Source: Carnegiea gigantea
Taxonomy: Eukaryota; Streptophyta; Magnoliopsida; Caryophyllales; Cactaceae
Reading direction: 5' to 3'
Length of the DNA stretch: 64,000 nt
Assembly (NCBI GenBank): GCA_029747015.1
Contig: JAKOGI010000181.1
Location: forward strand, 1 to 64,000
The position numbers and the translations under genes were made by a program. Shown in pieces: positions 12,597 to 25,145 of this stretch (position 1 is the first letter of the stretch; every line of letters begins with the position of its first letter). The notes under the pieces were generated by a model, which had not been told where the DNA came from, ran no database searches, and saw nothing but the letters and a program-made list of their open reading frames with translations.

Positions 12597-14085
12597 CTAT
12601 CCCTCCTCGATCCTGCGGCGTTTACAAGAGTCCGCGGATAGTTCTAGCTCTTGGATGGTATCTAAGTTGAGAAAAGTATCTCCCATCTCTTCTTCATCTA
12701 ACATAAATTCCTGGGAGTCGTCGTAGTCATTGTCGTTTGAAGCATCCATCGGGTCATCATCCATAACATTCAGAGGGTCAGTATTAGTAGGGTAGTCTGG
12801 GTTGAGCATTTGGGTAGAATGGGCTAGGATTAGGATACTAGGTGCTAGTTCATGTGCAGGGTCCCGAGAAGCTAGCTCATAGACTTGAGGTAGAATTGGA
12901 GGAGAAGAATTGGGACTGTTCAACCTTCTTAGCTCAATGAGATCAACAATAGTAACTAGATCAGGGGGTGGAGGCTTAAGAGGAGAACTTTTACCAATAG
13001 AAGAAGAGACCGTAGAATAAATTCATTTTTTGGGAGACACTCGAATCCATTGGTTAGCAGTGGTAATTGGGGTGTTTGCAGAGGTGGAGTTCGAAGCATT
13101 AACCTGGGTCGTAACTTTTATACCTCCAAATTTTTCAACTACTATTTCTACTCTGGATTGAGTTGGCAGATCAGGGCAAGTATCAATTTGATGAGAATCA
13201 GACCTACAAAGAGCACAGACCTCATGAAGACCTTCATAAATAAGAGGAACTTTCATGTTTTTACCCATAACGGAGATGACAAGAGATCCTGGAAGAGGTT
13301 CTGTGATATCAATATTCACACACACTCTAGTAAATTTTCTTTCAGACGCAATAAGGTTTTTTGGTCTACTTTAATGACAATTCCAACAGGCTTTAGAAGG
13401 TTGACCAATGTTTCGTGCTCCCAGAACTCCCAGGGAAGTCTAGGTACATGAACCCATTGGTCAACCCTACCAATGTAGGTGGAGTAAGGGTCAAAGAAAG
13501 GCAGCCCAGGAGATAGTACCAGATTGAGTCCATTGACATGCCAGGGCCTTTCCCTCTAGACCATCTCTTTATCTTCAACATTTGCAAACTTAAAGGTAAT
13601 CCAATGATTCCCCAAATCCACATAGCTCACCTGGCCCCTCAGAAACCTCCAGTCAGCTTGGGTCTGTTAATTATGGCCAGTAAAAGTACATAATTCCCCC
13701 AAATCTTGCCTAACAGACATAAGGCCTTCAGCTCCTCTATGTGTTCAATCGGAGGAGAAGTAGGGGGCCCGAAACAAGGAGACTCTCGAGCACGAAGATC
13801 AAGGCTTTGGGGGTTGTCTAACTGTGGGTCTGTGACATGGTCAGGTGACGACAATGAAGGGTAAGCTCCCTTTGGATCTGGGGGATGTTGAGATTGGTAA
13901 GAACTTCCTACACCGAATTTCATCACCTGGGCATAGGAGAGTCCCTTCTTCTGCGACGGAGGGCATGGATTGTCACCTCGGCCTCTACCTACAGGATGTG
14001 AACCCGAAGAGTTGGAAGAAGCATAAAGAGGGGAATCCGAGTTGTTGTTATCATTATCACCATGTTCGGAGTGTGTGACAGACAA
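12597..14085 (-). pseudogene. LINE ORF1: DUF4283-type protein with CCHC knuckle, broken
   Basis: ORF1 proteins of plant L1 elements bind the element RNA. The N-terminal part (14,085-13,640) is Ser/Pro-rich and leads into LLGKIWGNYV, the start of the DUF4283 domain. The domain continues in fragments at 13,623-13,393 and, after a frameshift near 13,390, from 13,325. The tail of the domain reads PLIYEGLHEVCALC, followed by the zinc knuckle CALCRSDSHQIDTC (C-x2-C-x4-H-x4-C intact). An acidic C-terminal tail ends at 12,597. At least one frameshift and two in-frame stops interrupt it. Confidence 0.88.
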
Positions 14086-14921
14086 GGGAGAAGTGGAGGA
14101 GTTACTAGATATAAGCAGAAGCCAGAAAGAGCTTTAGAGAGGAAATATGATGGGGTGAGGTGTGAGAGTGCCGACCTCTAGATCTATATATAGGCAACCG
14201 AGGAGTAAGTGTCTAGAAGACTCTATAAAATCTTACCATATCCCACTTAAGACCAACTATGGATAGAGTAATTAACATAATTAAAACCATGAAAGCAGAA
14301 GGAAGGAGCCATACCTCAATCAAGTGCAGAGATTCTTACCATACTGGAATGATGATGAACCAACAGATCCAGGAAGGAGTACGCAAAAGGCATAATAGAT
14401 GTCCATGTTAGCACGCCAAATCTTAATCTGGGACGATCTACATTACAGCCACATCAAGTCGATTGTAATCATTTCTGGAGTGATTAAGCTTGACAGCACG
14501 CCTAAGCCTTCATCCGCTCAAAGGAAGACATCATATTTCGTCCAAAATAAGCAACCAACCATAGAGAGGAGGCCTGAGGAAGGCCTTAGACCCCCTAACC
14601 ATTGGGAGAAATATCGAAAAACACATAGCATCTGGTATGAGTGCAAGAGTGTGCTAAAGATCTGGAAGTAATCAGAATGCAGTACAGATGGTTCATGATA
14701 AAAGTAAGGTTTTGTAATATGGAAAAGATCTGTAATCAAAATGATAGTCTTAGAAATGAAGGGAAAATATCGATCTGCTGATGGGGGGTAGCTTGAAGGA
14801 CGGGGCAAGATGGGAGGAGCAGGTGAGAAGATAGAGTTGTGGTCAGGAGGCTTCATTGGGAAGGAAAGAGAGCACTTCTCTCTAGAAAATCATGACTCTC
14901 TCTCTAGAGAATTCTTTTTTC

Positions 14922-14940
14922 TATCCATATTCATACTATT
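14922..14940 (+). repeat. LINE target-site duplication, right copy
   Basis: Identical to 6,761-6,779. It marks the 5' end of the minus-strand LINE insertion. Confidence 0.95.
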
Positions 14941-15282
14941 AATAAAATAAAGTTTCATTATTGATAAAAAATTAGTAAATAAGTTGTATTAATACATTCG
15001 AAGTTGCTAAGCACTTTGACAAGTATTGAACGGTAGTGAGCTAATGATGGTACAAGTTGCTAAAAGTTCTAAAATAATAATGACAAGTACTTACGATATG
15101 TTGAGAAAACAAAATGGATACAATCTAACCTACATAGATCAAAATGTTCAACCTTTATCTTTATGAATGAAAAAAGGGGACTTTTTTGGGCTTTCTTTCT
15201 GTACAACAACCTTTCCCCTTTGACAAGCTTAGACAATTAGTGACCAAATTTTGAGAATTAACAATCACATAATTATTCTTGT
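14941..15282. other. spacer between LINE and copia element
   Basis: AT-rich. No coding or structural signal was seen. Confidence 0.4.
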
Positions 15283-15395
15283 GAATATAATTGTGAGGCT
15301 TTACCCCAACTAGAGGTCCTAGTGCTGTATTTATAATATGAATCAGGGAAAAATACAAAAACAAAAATTACATATTTGTTCTATGTACTCTATTA
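15283..15395 (-). repeat. copia 3' LTR (~110 bp)
   Basis: It aligns with 19,413-19,522 over its whole length and shares CTGTATTTATAATATGAAT. Substitutions are frequent, so the insertion is old. Confidence 0.75.
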
Positions 15396-15399
15396 TGTC

Positions 15400-17850
15400 C
15401 CTCAATATGCTTGGGGGGCACACGGACAAATTGGTCCTGATCAAATAAAACAATTTAGAAGACAACCCCTTAGTAAAAATATTAGCTAACTGAAACTTAG
15501 AAAACCACTAGATCTCTATGAGTAGCCCGTTTATGAACAAAGTGATAAACAACAGTGATATGCTTGCATGTTGAACAAGGTTAACAACATGTAGGAAACA
15601 CTAACATTGTCACAGTAGACTTTGGTAGGTCCTGAGAGATGAATGCCAAGGTCACTGAGGAGCTTCCTAATCAAATGGTTTCTACAACAGTATCAACAAC
15701 AGCCCAGTACTGAGCTTCAGGAGAGGATTAGGAAACAGTAGGTTGCTTCTTGGAGCATCAAATTTGGACAAAAAAAGACTACATAACTAGTAGTTGAGCT
15801 ACAAGTGTGCTTATAGACAATCCAATTAGCATCAGAATATACAATAATGAGAGAAAGTGAAGTAGTAGGATGAAGCTAAAGCCCATAATCCAAGGTACCC
15901 TGTAAGTATGAGAAAATATGCTTAACAGAATGCAAGTGAGTAATACAGGGAGCATGCATAAATTAGCAAACTACATGAACTGCAAATGCAATTTCAGGTC
16001 TCCTCATAGTCAAATATTGTAATGTACCTATCATACTCATGTACTCAGAGGGGTCTGCCAGTGAATCTCCATCTGTAAGAGTCAAAGAGGTCTAAGAAAT
16101 GGATGGGGTATGAATAGGTTTAGCAGTATGCATATGAAATTTACAAATAAGATCAAGAAGATATTTGTGCTGGCTTAGAAACATGCCTTTATCATTTTGT
16201 AACGCTTGAGCTCCAAAAAAAATAATGCAAATCACCCAAAGTCCTTCACAGAAAATCGATGAAAAAGTAAAGAAATAATGTGCTGAAGGACAGAACAGGA
16301 ACTACATATTAGAATGATGCCATCGACATAGAGAAGCAAAATTATAGTGGTAGTACCATGGTGATAAACAGACATAGAAGTGTCGGCTTGGCTACAAAGG
16401 AAACCATGAGATAGAAGAAAACTACTGAACTTATGGAACCAACCATGAGGAGCCTGCTTGAGTCCATAAATTGCCTTTTTGAGTTTGCAAACATAATAAG
16501 GATAGTTAGGATGAACAAACCTAGGAGGTTTCTTTATATAAACCTCTTCAATAAGATTACTATAAAGAAAGGCATTCTTAATGTCCAACTATTGAATAGG
16601 CAAATGGTGAGTAAGGGAAAATGGTGAGTAAGGATAGTCAAGATAAACAAACCTAGGGGTTTTGACAATAGCATTGAATGTCTCATGGTAATCAATGTCA
16701 GCCTATTGGCGATTACCAAAGGCAACCAACCGAGTCATATATCTTTCCACTGAGCCATTGGAATTAAACTTAACTTTATAAGCCCACTTACAACTGACTA
16801 AATTTTATCCAGGTTGAGATGGAACTAAATCTCAAGTTTTATTGGCAATTAATGCATTAAACGCTTCTAAGATGGCCTCTTTCCATTTAGAATCTTTGAT
16901 TGCCTTCAAGAACGAGGTGGGCTCAAGGCGCATAAGGTCTGTGTCAAGAGATAAAAGAACCTTGGGTTTATGAATAACAATCTTAGCATGGGTTTGCATA
17001 GGATGAGAATTAGTGGGAATTAGGCTAGGAACAGTGGTAGATGCAAGCTAGGAAGCGAGCATGGGAGCTGGGATAGATATGGGCTGGGTTTTCTACTAAT
17101 TTCTAAAACACACAGAAAGTAGTAAAAGCCTCAAATTTTAGCTTTAATGGATAGATCCATGTATAGTGAGAACAATCATCCATAAAAGCAAATATAATAG
17201 TGACATCCAGTATAAGAAAGCACGAGAGATTACCAAAGATCATAATAAATAAGATGCAATGGTATATTAGAACAATGTTCAACACTTTAGAAAGGAAATC
17301 TATGTGACGTTGCTAGTCGACATGAAGTACAAGTGTCCTGAAACTTGTGGTTAGAAATTAAAATTAAATTTTAAGTCTTAAGAGTAGATAAAGTCCAAGC
17401 TTTGCAGTAACAAAGACGATGATGCCAAGTAACAGCTTGATTAATAGAAAAAGCCAGGGTTAGAATGGATACAAAAGAGGAGATAATGACCAGATAAACA
17501 TTCCTGCTAAACAAGGCATGAAGCAGAGTTCTACCTAAGATTTTATCCTTAACACAAACAAAATATTTATAAAAAACAACAGAGTAGTTATTATCCTAGC
17601 ATAATTGACAAACATATATTAAATTATCTCTCTCAGAAGGCACATGACAGGCATTATTAAAAAGAGAGATCGTGCAGTAATGGGAAGAGTCAATGCGCCA
17701 ATATGTTTGATTGGAAGAAGAGAATCATTACCAACTCGAGCACAATGAGCACCATTATAAGGAGACTTAGAGAGTAAGTTACCTTCGTTAGGTGTCATGT
17801 GAGAAGCTTCTGCGAATTAGGATACCAAACTTATTCATTGGCATCGACTG
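15400..17850 (-). pseudogene. copia pol remnant: integrase, RT, RNase H
   Basis: The best-preserved part is RT at 16,588-16,232: LDIKNAFL near its start, LKKAIYGLKQAPHGWF in the middle, and the catalytic box as LLLYVDGIIL. The second Asp of the normal YVDD is Gly, which would abolish activity. Integrase core sequence (MDDCSHYTWIYPLKLKFEAF) lies at about 17,190-17,115. RNase H-like residues are recognisable near 15,500-15,720. A near-duplicate of about 38 bp (16,497-16,534 and 16,629-16,665) duplicates the RFVHP/RFVYL stretch. Numerous stops are present. Confidence 0.8.
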
Positions 17851-17879
17851 CATTCAAGGTGATGTAAGCTGGGATAGCT

Positions 17880-19080
17880 TTAGTTAATGATTGAGGAAGA
17901 TAGCAGTTAGGGCAACTAGGGGTTGTATGTCCTGGGGTGAAACAGATTTGACACAAGGCATTGGGATGGGACCCTAAGACTACTTCAGATGAATTGTTAC
18001 CAGTAGAAAAATTATAAGTAGCAGAAGAAATTAGTAATGAATATCATAACATAAACAAGACTATACTACCATAAGCAGTTCCTACAAATGCACTCCTTTT
18101 TAGAGACTGAGATTGAGAGGAGGTAGGGTTATTAGAATGAGAATTGCCCCCTTGATTGCGACCACCTGTGCCACAATTATTGTAATGATTTCGGCCACAA
18201 TTGCCATTATTATTTCGGCCCTTATTGAATGCTAAATTTTGCGAATTTCCACTTGCACACATTGTACCCAAAGCTGAAGTCACGGCTAGAGTCTGATGTT
18301 GAACTGACGACACGCCCTTGGATTTTAAGAATTTCAACCTTTGCCAATAATGGATCAATTTTGCATGTAGGTCATAAAAAATGAGAGGATAAGTACCATA
18401 TGATAATGTGGTGGCAAGGATATGATACCTAATTAAGGGTGAGTTGAATAAGATCCATTAAGAGAATCAACATTGTGTTTAATGCCACATAGATAATCAT
18501 CCAATCACTAATTATCATCCTTAAAAAGAGTAGTTAGCGTGTGTTAAAGATCCATGGCATGAGCTAAACTAGCACCATTAAAACAATCAGCTAGGTGATG
18601 CTAAATATGTCGAAAGTGACTAATATCACGAAGTTTAGTCAAAAGGTTAAAAGAAATCGTGGCAAACAAGCAAGAGTGAAGTAATTGATCTAACTGAACC
18701 CACATAGAAAAGGAAGATGGGGATGTTGAATGTCGTGATTGTCAAGGATACATGACGAAGGCTGATGCACTGTACCATCTAAAAATCCTTGAAGCTGTTG
18801 TGTAACGAGAAACGCAGTGAATTTTGTTTGCCAAGGGAGAAAGTCTTTGACTTTACACCAAGTTGTCATCACAAAATTTTTAATATTGATGGAAAAGAGT
18901 GCCAGCTATAGCGGTGGAAAAAGAGCACCAGGGAGAGCCATGATTCATGCCCTACAAGCATGATAGGGTCATGCTGATAAAGGAACGGGGCTGAGAATGA
19001 CCTACTACCCATATGAGGAGCAGCTGTGAACGGGTGAGCTGGGGTAGCCGAGGGCAGCGGAAGAGAGGGCTGAGACAACT
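17880..19080 (-). pseudogene. copia gag remnant with CCHC zinc knuckle
   Basis: The minus strand encodes a UBN2/retrotran_gag-like start (QTKFTAFLVTQQLQGFLDG at about 18,830-18,770). An Asn/Gly-rich segment follows (18,240-18,120), and the zinc knuckle CQICFTPGHTTPSC lies at 17,953-17,912 with all four ligands present. The exact gag start is not clear because of frameshifts. Gag packages the element RNA. Confidence 0.7.
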
Positions 19081-19394
19081 CCCAAGAGAACGAGGGCAGG
19101 GCCTTGATGACGGGTACTATAGAAACGAGGAGGCAAGCAGTGGTTGAAATCGTAAACCATCAAAAGCCAGCATCAAGGAAGTAATCGGGGCAGAGGGGAT
19201 AGGCATAAACATCAAGAAAAATCGGTAGCAGAGCAAACTGGTGGTGTGTAAGGAGGTGTAGTGGGTAGGCTTACCATGGTGGTTATGGCACTGGCTGGAA
19301 GGAAGAGGACATCGGTGGTTCTTGTAGGAGGGAGGCGAGACACAACCACATGACTGAGTCGGCAAGCAAATAAAAAATTTGGGTTACCTTGAGG

Positions 19395-19406
19395 GCTCTA
19401 ATACCA
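19395..19406 (-). other. copia primer-binding site (initiator tRNA-Met)
   Basis: The minus strand reads TGGTATTAGAGC, one mismatch from the usual TGGTATCAGAGC complementary to the 3' end of initiator tRNA-Met. It lies seven bases inside the 5' LTR. Confidence 0.8.
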
Positions 19407-19412
19407 TGAGAA

Positions 19413-19522
19413 TGTAATTGGAAGTCTCTACTCCAACTGGAGGATCTGGCACTGTATTTATAATATGAATTAGGGTAAAATACAAATACAAAAATTGTGT
19501 ATTTATCTTATATACTTTATCA
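19413..19522 (-). repeat. copia 5' LTR (~110 bp)
   Basis: On the plus strand it begins TGTAATTGG and ends TTTATCA, giving TG...CA termini. It is followed inward by the primer-binding site. Confidence 0.75.
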
Positions 19523-19740
19523 ATTCTTTTCAATAAAAGAACATGTTTTGCAGCATTTGCCTTTTAAAATCCATCCAATTAGATTATTTTTTAGTACACC
19601 ATCTTTTTAAGGTTTGGATTAATCAATTATGTCCTTAAGCTAAAGAACCAAATATATATATATATATATATATTTTGTAAAACTCTCTATTAAATCTGCA
19701 TATATTTTCCATCCTTGAGGGCACAATTTATTACATAGAA

Positions 19741-19769
19741 CTGGGTGGACATCTCAACTGTCCACCCAG
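19741..19769. repeat. perfect 11-bp inverted repeat at the MULE left end
   Basis: CTGGGTGGACA and TGTCCACCCAG are separated by seven bases. GGGTGGACC recurs at 36,901-36,909, supporting a terminal role. Confidence 0.6.
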
Positions 19770-20334
19770 GCCCACATTTGCCGTTCTTAGTTCAGCAACT
19801 GCCCAATACATCTCTCCTTTATTTATTTTTAAAAAAAGGAAATTTATGCTTCTCAGCTTTTAGAAATTGTGGTTTGATTCTCCCCACTACTTAATTTCTC
19901 TTTGGTGCTTCGATTGCTTCACAGTAATTATTCAATGGTTGGGTTCGATCTTAACGTCACTATTGATATTGAATCTTCATCAAACACGAATTCTTCATCA
20001 GGTTTGATAGCGATTTTTCGATCTCTATTTTTGTGTTCGATTTTGGTGATTGTGTGCTTTAAATTTGTGTTTTAATGAGTTAATTTCAAGGTTTCTAAAC
20101 TAGATTGCATTTGTTGTTATGATGTCATGTTTTGAAAATATAATGCAGTTGTTGGTTTGAATATATAGTTAGTTTTTACAATTTGTTGTTCTGGATTTTT
20201 GATAGTATGCTTGGTGTTTTGAGTTTTGCATTGTGTTAATATCGGTTGAGATACAAGTGAACAATGTTTTTTCGTTTAATGCTTGAATGTACTTCATTAT
20301 ATGTAAATTTTGATTTGTGACATATGAGAAACAA

Positions 20335-21005
20335 TAGCTCACCATTATAAGTTATGTGCTCACTAAATATAGTCGCTGGCTTACTAAAGAAATACACTTA
20401 GCTTACTGGATTCAGCTTGTACTCAGCCGTCATAAATCTGTTTTGTGCTACTACATGTAATTAGTATAATCGGTTTGTACAAGTTAGTAAAAGATTGGCT
20501 GACTATAATCAGTATAGCTCACTATAAAGAATATCTTGCCTTGTACTGTAGAGCAATCTTTTGCTCACTAAAAGAAAAGTTTGGCTCACTAGGATTTAAC
20601 TTTGTGCTCATCAATTTTGGATTATAGCTCATCACAAAAATCATGGTTGTTTTTCCAAATGATACTTTTATTGCTGCTATGTATGTATAAGAAACAATAG
20701 CTCACCACTATGAGTTATACGCTCACTAAATATAGTCGTTAGCTAGCTAAAGAACTACACATAGCTCAGTGGGATTTAGCTTGTACTCAGCAATCATATA
20801 TCGGTTCTGTGCTCACTAAATGTAATCACTATAATTAATCTTGTACCTAACAGAAAAAACAATAGCTTACTATAATCAGTATAGCTCACTGTGAAAAATT
20901 TGTTGTCTTTCACTACAGAGCAGTTTTCTGCTCACTAAAACAAACATTTGGCTTACTAGAATGAAGCTTGTGCTCACCAATTATGCATTATAGCTTACCA
21001 CAAAA
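20335..21005 (+). repeat. GCTCACTAA array in transposase intron 1
   Basis: About twenty recognisable copies of GCTCACTAA, GCTTACTAA or GCTCACCA occur, roughly one per 30 bp, all in the same orientation. Spacer sequence is AT-rich and variable, so this is a dispersed motif more than a strict tandem repeat. Confidence 0.85.
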
Positions 21006-22304
21006 ATCATGTTGTTTTTGCAGATGAGGCTGTAGATGTTGATGATTATGTTAGAGTTTTGTGTAATCCTACTAGTGTTTCAAAAGGCAAAGACGTGGCT
21101 TCAAATGATGGTAATGTTGTTGGTGGTATGTCTAATTATGTTGTGATTGATGAGGAGAAATGTGTAGATGATAATGAATGTGTTGTTGAAGTGAAGGAAG
21201 CTAATGAATCAAAACTGATTAGTAAAAAGGTTAGTTCTATAGATGTAGCATTTGAGGTATACAATGAGTATACTTTCCATAAGCGTTTTTCCATTAGACG
21301 TGACAAGTTACGGATGAGAGAGGTTTCAAAGAGGTTTCTTAGAGGGAGTTTTGTTACAGCAAACAAGGTGTTAAAAGGTGTCCCGGGAAAAAAAAAAAGA
21401 CATTTATAAAATAGAACCGGAGGTGCAATTATAAAGTTAGGGCTATTTTTTACATTGATCTAATGGGGAATGGGTTTGTAAGAAGCATGACATGATTCAT
21501 AATCATGAATTGCTCTTGGAAGATGAGGTTTAGAAGTTGAGGTCACATAAAAAAGTCGAAAAAGCTCATGTTGATTTTTTCTAAAAGATGAAAAGAAATG
21601 GTGTGAAAGTTTCCCATGCTTATTAACTTCTAAGAAATGAGGTCAGGGGTTCACCATTACTCGGGTTTAGCGAAAGAGATGCTTGTAATAGTATTGTAAA
21701 TGAAGTCAACAGGACTTTAGATGGGGCGATGCCAATCATTTGATGTGTGTTTTAGAAACTCGGTGTGTCGACGAGTAAGTTTTTTTTTTAATAAGTTTAA
21801 ATTGGATGGGTATGATTGTTTAATGAGCTTCTTTTGGAGAGATTCACAAACGAAATGTGATTACTCGTTGTTTGGTGATCTCCTTGTATTTGACACAATA
21901 TATAAGATCGACCGTTATATGATGATATGCACACCTTTTGTTTGTATAAATCATCATGCGAAGAATGTTATGGGGGGATGCGTATTTTTGATGAATGAGA
22001 AGATTGGGAGCTTTGTTTGGATATTTGAAACATTTTTGGAAGTTATGGATAATGTGTAGCCGGAAACGATGATGACGAACCTAGCATTTCCTATGGCAAA
22101 TGCTATTGAAAAGCTCTTCTCCTTAGCAAAGCATAGGTTGTGTACTTGGCACATCTTGGACAATTCAAAAAAGAATATTGGTCATCTTAGGATTTTGAGT
22201 GGATCTGTTGATACGTTTGATCATGTTTTGATAAGATGTGATACAGAAGCAAAGTTTAATTTTTAGTTGGTAGAGGTGAGCCCCTCTCTGTTTTCTGTTT
22301 ATTA

Positions 22305-22450
22305 ATGTGCTCACCAAGTTATTACTTTCTGCTCACTAATTATTAGTTTCTGCTCAACAAGGTTACAAGTGTCTGCTCACTAGACTATGCCTTCTACTCA
22401 CCAATGTTACATATTTCTGCTCACTAACTTATTACTTTCTGCTCACTATT
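22305..22450 (+). repeat. GCTCACTAA array in transposase intron 2
   Basis: Seven copies (mostly CTGCTCACTAA) occur at about 20-25 bp spacing. They lie between a GTGAGC donor at about 22,275 and the next coding part near 22,465. Confidence 0.8.
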
Positions 22451-23574
22451 TTTTGTGTTTTATACTGGTTAAAGAGTACAAATGTTCTGTAAATGCTTGG
22501 TTGGTTAGATTGTATTGGTTGAAAGAAATTGGTGTCCAAATTTTGTAAGGATGTTTTCTCTGGTGGCATTTTATTGTCACAAAGAAGTGAGTGTAGAAAT
22601 GCTTCTTTGTCAAAGAGAGTCAATGTCACTTGTGGGTTGTTTGATTTTTACAATATATTCTACGACGTTGTTACTGAGTGTAGGATTAAGGAGAAGGATG
22701 AGAATATGAAAAATAAGGATGGATTCCCCAAGATGTACTTGCCACATGTTAGCATTTTACAGCATGCTTCGAAGATCTATACGAACAACTTGTACAAAGT
22801 GTTTGAGAATGAACACATTAAAGGGAAAGGGTGTTGTCAAGATCTTCTTAGCTCAAGTGAAACCCCCTAGGGTACAGAGCATACATATGTTGTGTATGAG
22901 AACAGCCTTTCAAAGAAGTTTGGGCTTGTGGTTAGGTTTAATCTTTCAGACCAAAATATTATTTGTGACTGTTAAAAGTACAGTGAGAGTGCTATTCTTT
23001 GCTGCCACTATTTGCGTATTTTCAATGTTCATTATGTGCCTAAAGTCCCTGATCAATATATTTTGAAGCGATGGACTAGGTTAGCTAGACCTTCGGGCTG
23101 TAGAAGAAGCTCCAAGTGGTAATGCAGTTGGTGTTCCTGGTTCTATATGGAGGGTTCAGATGCATAGGCAGTTTTAAGGCATTACTTCTTGCAAGTGAAT
23201 CAAATACCCAAGCTAAAAAGCCATGTGAAGAAGCTTTTTCCAAGTTAAAGGCTGATGTTGGTGTTGTTGTAGGTTCAGTTTATGTTTTTGACACAAAAAA
23301 TGATCAACAGTGTAGTGCTAGTAATAAAATCATTGGTAACCCTAAAGGTTCGAGAAAGAAAGGTGAAGGGAATGTAAGAAGGAAAAGTACATTAGAGAAG
23401 TTATCAAACATTGTAAGATCAAGGAAGGCAATGTTTTCTTCAAGGAATGGAGGAGATGTATCTCAACCTCAAGTTAAATTCTATTGATAGTCTCAGTGAA
23501 TAAGTTATATTTCTTATAGTAATATCTTTTTGGAGTTTACTATGTTTGCTGCTAAGACTAGTAGAAATATTCTG

Positions 23575-24015
23575 TGTTTTGGCTCACTAAAAGTGTTAAT
23601 ACACTCACTAATACATCGTGTCTGCTCATTAAAAATATGTATTGGCTCACTACATTTTCAGTTCTTACATTGTTAGTCTTACAGGTTCCACTCACTACAT
23701 TTATATGTTGGCTCACTAAATATATGTACATGCTCACTAAAAATATATATTTCCTACGATGGTTTAGGTTGTTGCTGCAAGTTTATCTAATCTAGTAGGT
23801 GCATCTAATACAACAGTAGATTTTAATAAAATTTATAGGGTTTTTAACCTAATTTTTTATGAAAGGTTAAGGCAACCAAATAGGAATAGGGTTCCTACCA
23901 ATCAGTGGAATCCTGCTTTTGAAGCTCCTAGTATTCAAGGGTAATACGCTCACTAATATAGTGTATCTGCTCACTATATTTATACTTTGGCTCACTAAAG
24001 ATATGTATATGCTAA
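23575..24015 (+). repeat. GCTCACTAA arrays around the last transposase exon
   Basis: Seven copies lie in 23,579-23,735 before the last exon and three in 23,947-24,000 after its stop codon. Confidence 0.8.
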
Positions 24016-24700
24016 TTCATTTTGTGCGATAGGTTACCTGGGAATCAAGTATGAAATTTTAGTACGATCATACATTTTTGATTTTCTATGTGTTTATGGT
24101 TTTGTATCATGCTCTGTAATAATTATATTTTGTTGATTATAAGTAAAGTGGGTTACGCAGGGTTGAGGACAGGGCATTGGCTTCTAGCATTAATAAAGTT
24201 TTTGGCATTTGGCGCATTCAATTTTTTTTTGGAACAAAACTTCAAATGTAAATTTGTGTTTTGATCAATAAATTCCGAACTTGTATTTTTATTCATTATG
24301 ATGTTGTTATTTTTTTGTGATGTGATGTGGTGAGAACTACTTTTTTATTTGAAAATTAAGTAAATCATGTTGAATAATTTTGAAGTTTATAATAGGGTGA
24401 AGAATAATTTACTTTTTGGTATACCGAGGTTTGGTATAATGATTTTCGTAACCCACTTTTTTTGATAAATATTTCTCGGGCTATGCAGGTTTGGCTAATT
24501 AATTTTTGGGTGACAAATATTTCTATTTCTGACATTCAACTTTCTAAAATTGCAAATTGATCCCTAATATCTAAATATAACTATTTTTAGCGTTTTTTCT
24601 TCTTATAATGACTTCACTGGTAGTAATCATCAAACCTACTACTTATATCTTAAATATTATATTTTTGTGATTAGCGGCCCTAAATATGCTTAGCAAAATA
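24016..24700. other. spacer after the transposase gene, nothing recognised
   Basis: AT-rich, without family-like coding sequence. The left edge of the pararetroviral fragment lies somewhere near its right end. Confidence 0.4.
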
Positions 24701-25135
24701 ATTAAAATTTAATTAGAGAGTCTTGATCATTACCTGAACTTAGTCGGCACTGGACTCCAGTGTTCCTCTAACTTTCAGTTTACAGAGATTACTAATCTTA
24801 ACCCCACCTTCCTTATATCAGGCACAGCACAGATCCATTTTATTTCTTGCCTTGGACCGTAGTCATTAATCAAGTTTTTAATCTTTTTCAAGGATCATGG
24901 ATCTTTAATCAAGAACTTATAATATTTAAGACATAAAGTTCAATTAAATAACGTTCCGTACTGGGAAACTTCTTTCATTGAAAGCTTAAAGGCGGAAATA
25001 TTAGAATGGAAAGTTTTAAAGGAATTAAGCTAAGATCATTAGAGATACTTGCTCATAGAGAAATGGGGGATCCCGACTTCTCTTGTGCTTAAGAATGCTC
25101 AAATGACCGTGCCCTTTCTCAGCACTCGACTTCCA

Positions 25136-25145
25136 CTTTTTATAG
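25136..25145 (-). promoter_or_regulatory. TATA box of pararetroviral-type promoter
   Basis: The minus strand reads CTATAAAAAG, followed by a GC-richer leader start (GAAGTCGAG). Placement downstream of the coding part and facing the element's end fits a caulimovirid transcript promoter. Confidence 0.45.

Larger units (their letters stand above)
6780..14921 (-). mobile_element. L1-type LINE, structurally complete
   Basis: Read on the minus strand the order is 5' UTR (14,921 to about 14,086), ORF1 with a nucleic-acid-binding domain and CCHC knuckle, a long spacer, then ORF2 with endonuclease, reverse transcriptase, zf-RVT and RNase H, and a short poly-A tail at the 6,780 end. A perfect 19-bp target duplication flanks it, so the insertion is full length (about 8.1 kb). 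Both ORFs carry frameshifts and stops, so this copy is not autonomous. Confidence 0.92.
15283..19522 (-). mobile_element. Ty1/copia LTR retrotransposon, decayed
   Basis: Two similar ~110-bp direct repeats (LTRs) flank an internal region of about 4 kb. That region holds, on the minus strand, a primer-binding site, gag with a CCHC knuckle, integrase, RT (copia-type RVT_2) and RNase H remnants in copia order (integrase before RT). Many stops and frameshifts make it non-functional. A clean target duplication was not established; ATTCT-like sequence is near both ends. Confidence 0.85.
19935..23944 (+). pseudogene. FAR1-related MULE transposase gene, broken
   Basis: Exon 1 (19,935-20,001) starts MVGFDLNVTIDIESSSN and joins by a phase-1 GT-AG intron to exon 2 at 21,024. 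Exon 2 carries a FAR1-type DNA-binding domain (IDVAFEVYNEYTFHKRFSIR, about 21,237-21,300). An A-run near 21,390 shifts the frame. The MULE transposase core follows (FVWIFETFLEVMDN, MANAIEKLF, HRLCTWHI; about 22,010-22,160). A third part (about 22,465-23,487) contains FSGGILLSQRSE-like sequence and a degraded SWIM-type zinc region ending PDQYILKRWTR (about 23,050-23,080). A last exon (about 23,768-23,944) ends at TAA after NQWNPAFEAPSIQG. Introns 1, 2 and 3 contain the GCTCACTAA arrays. Stops and frameshifts make it inactive. Confidence 0.85.
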
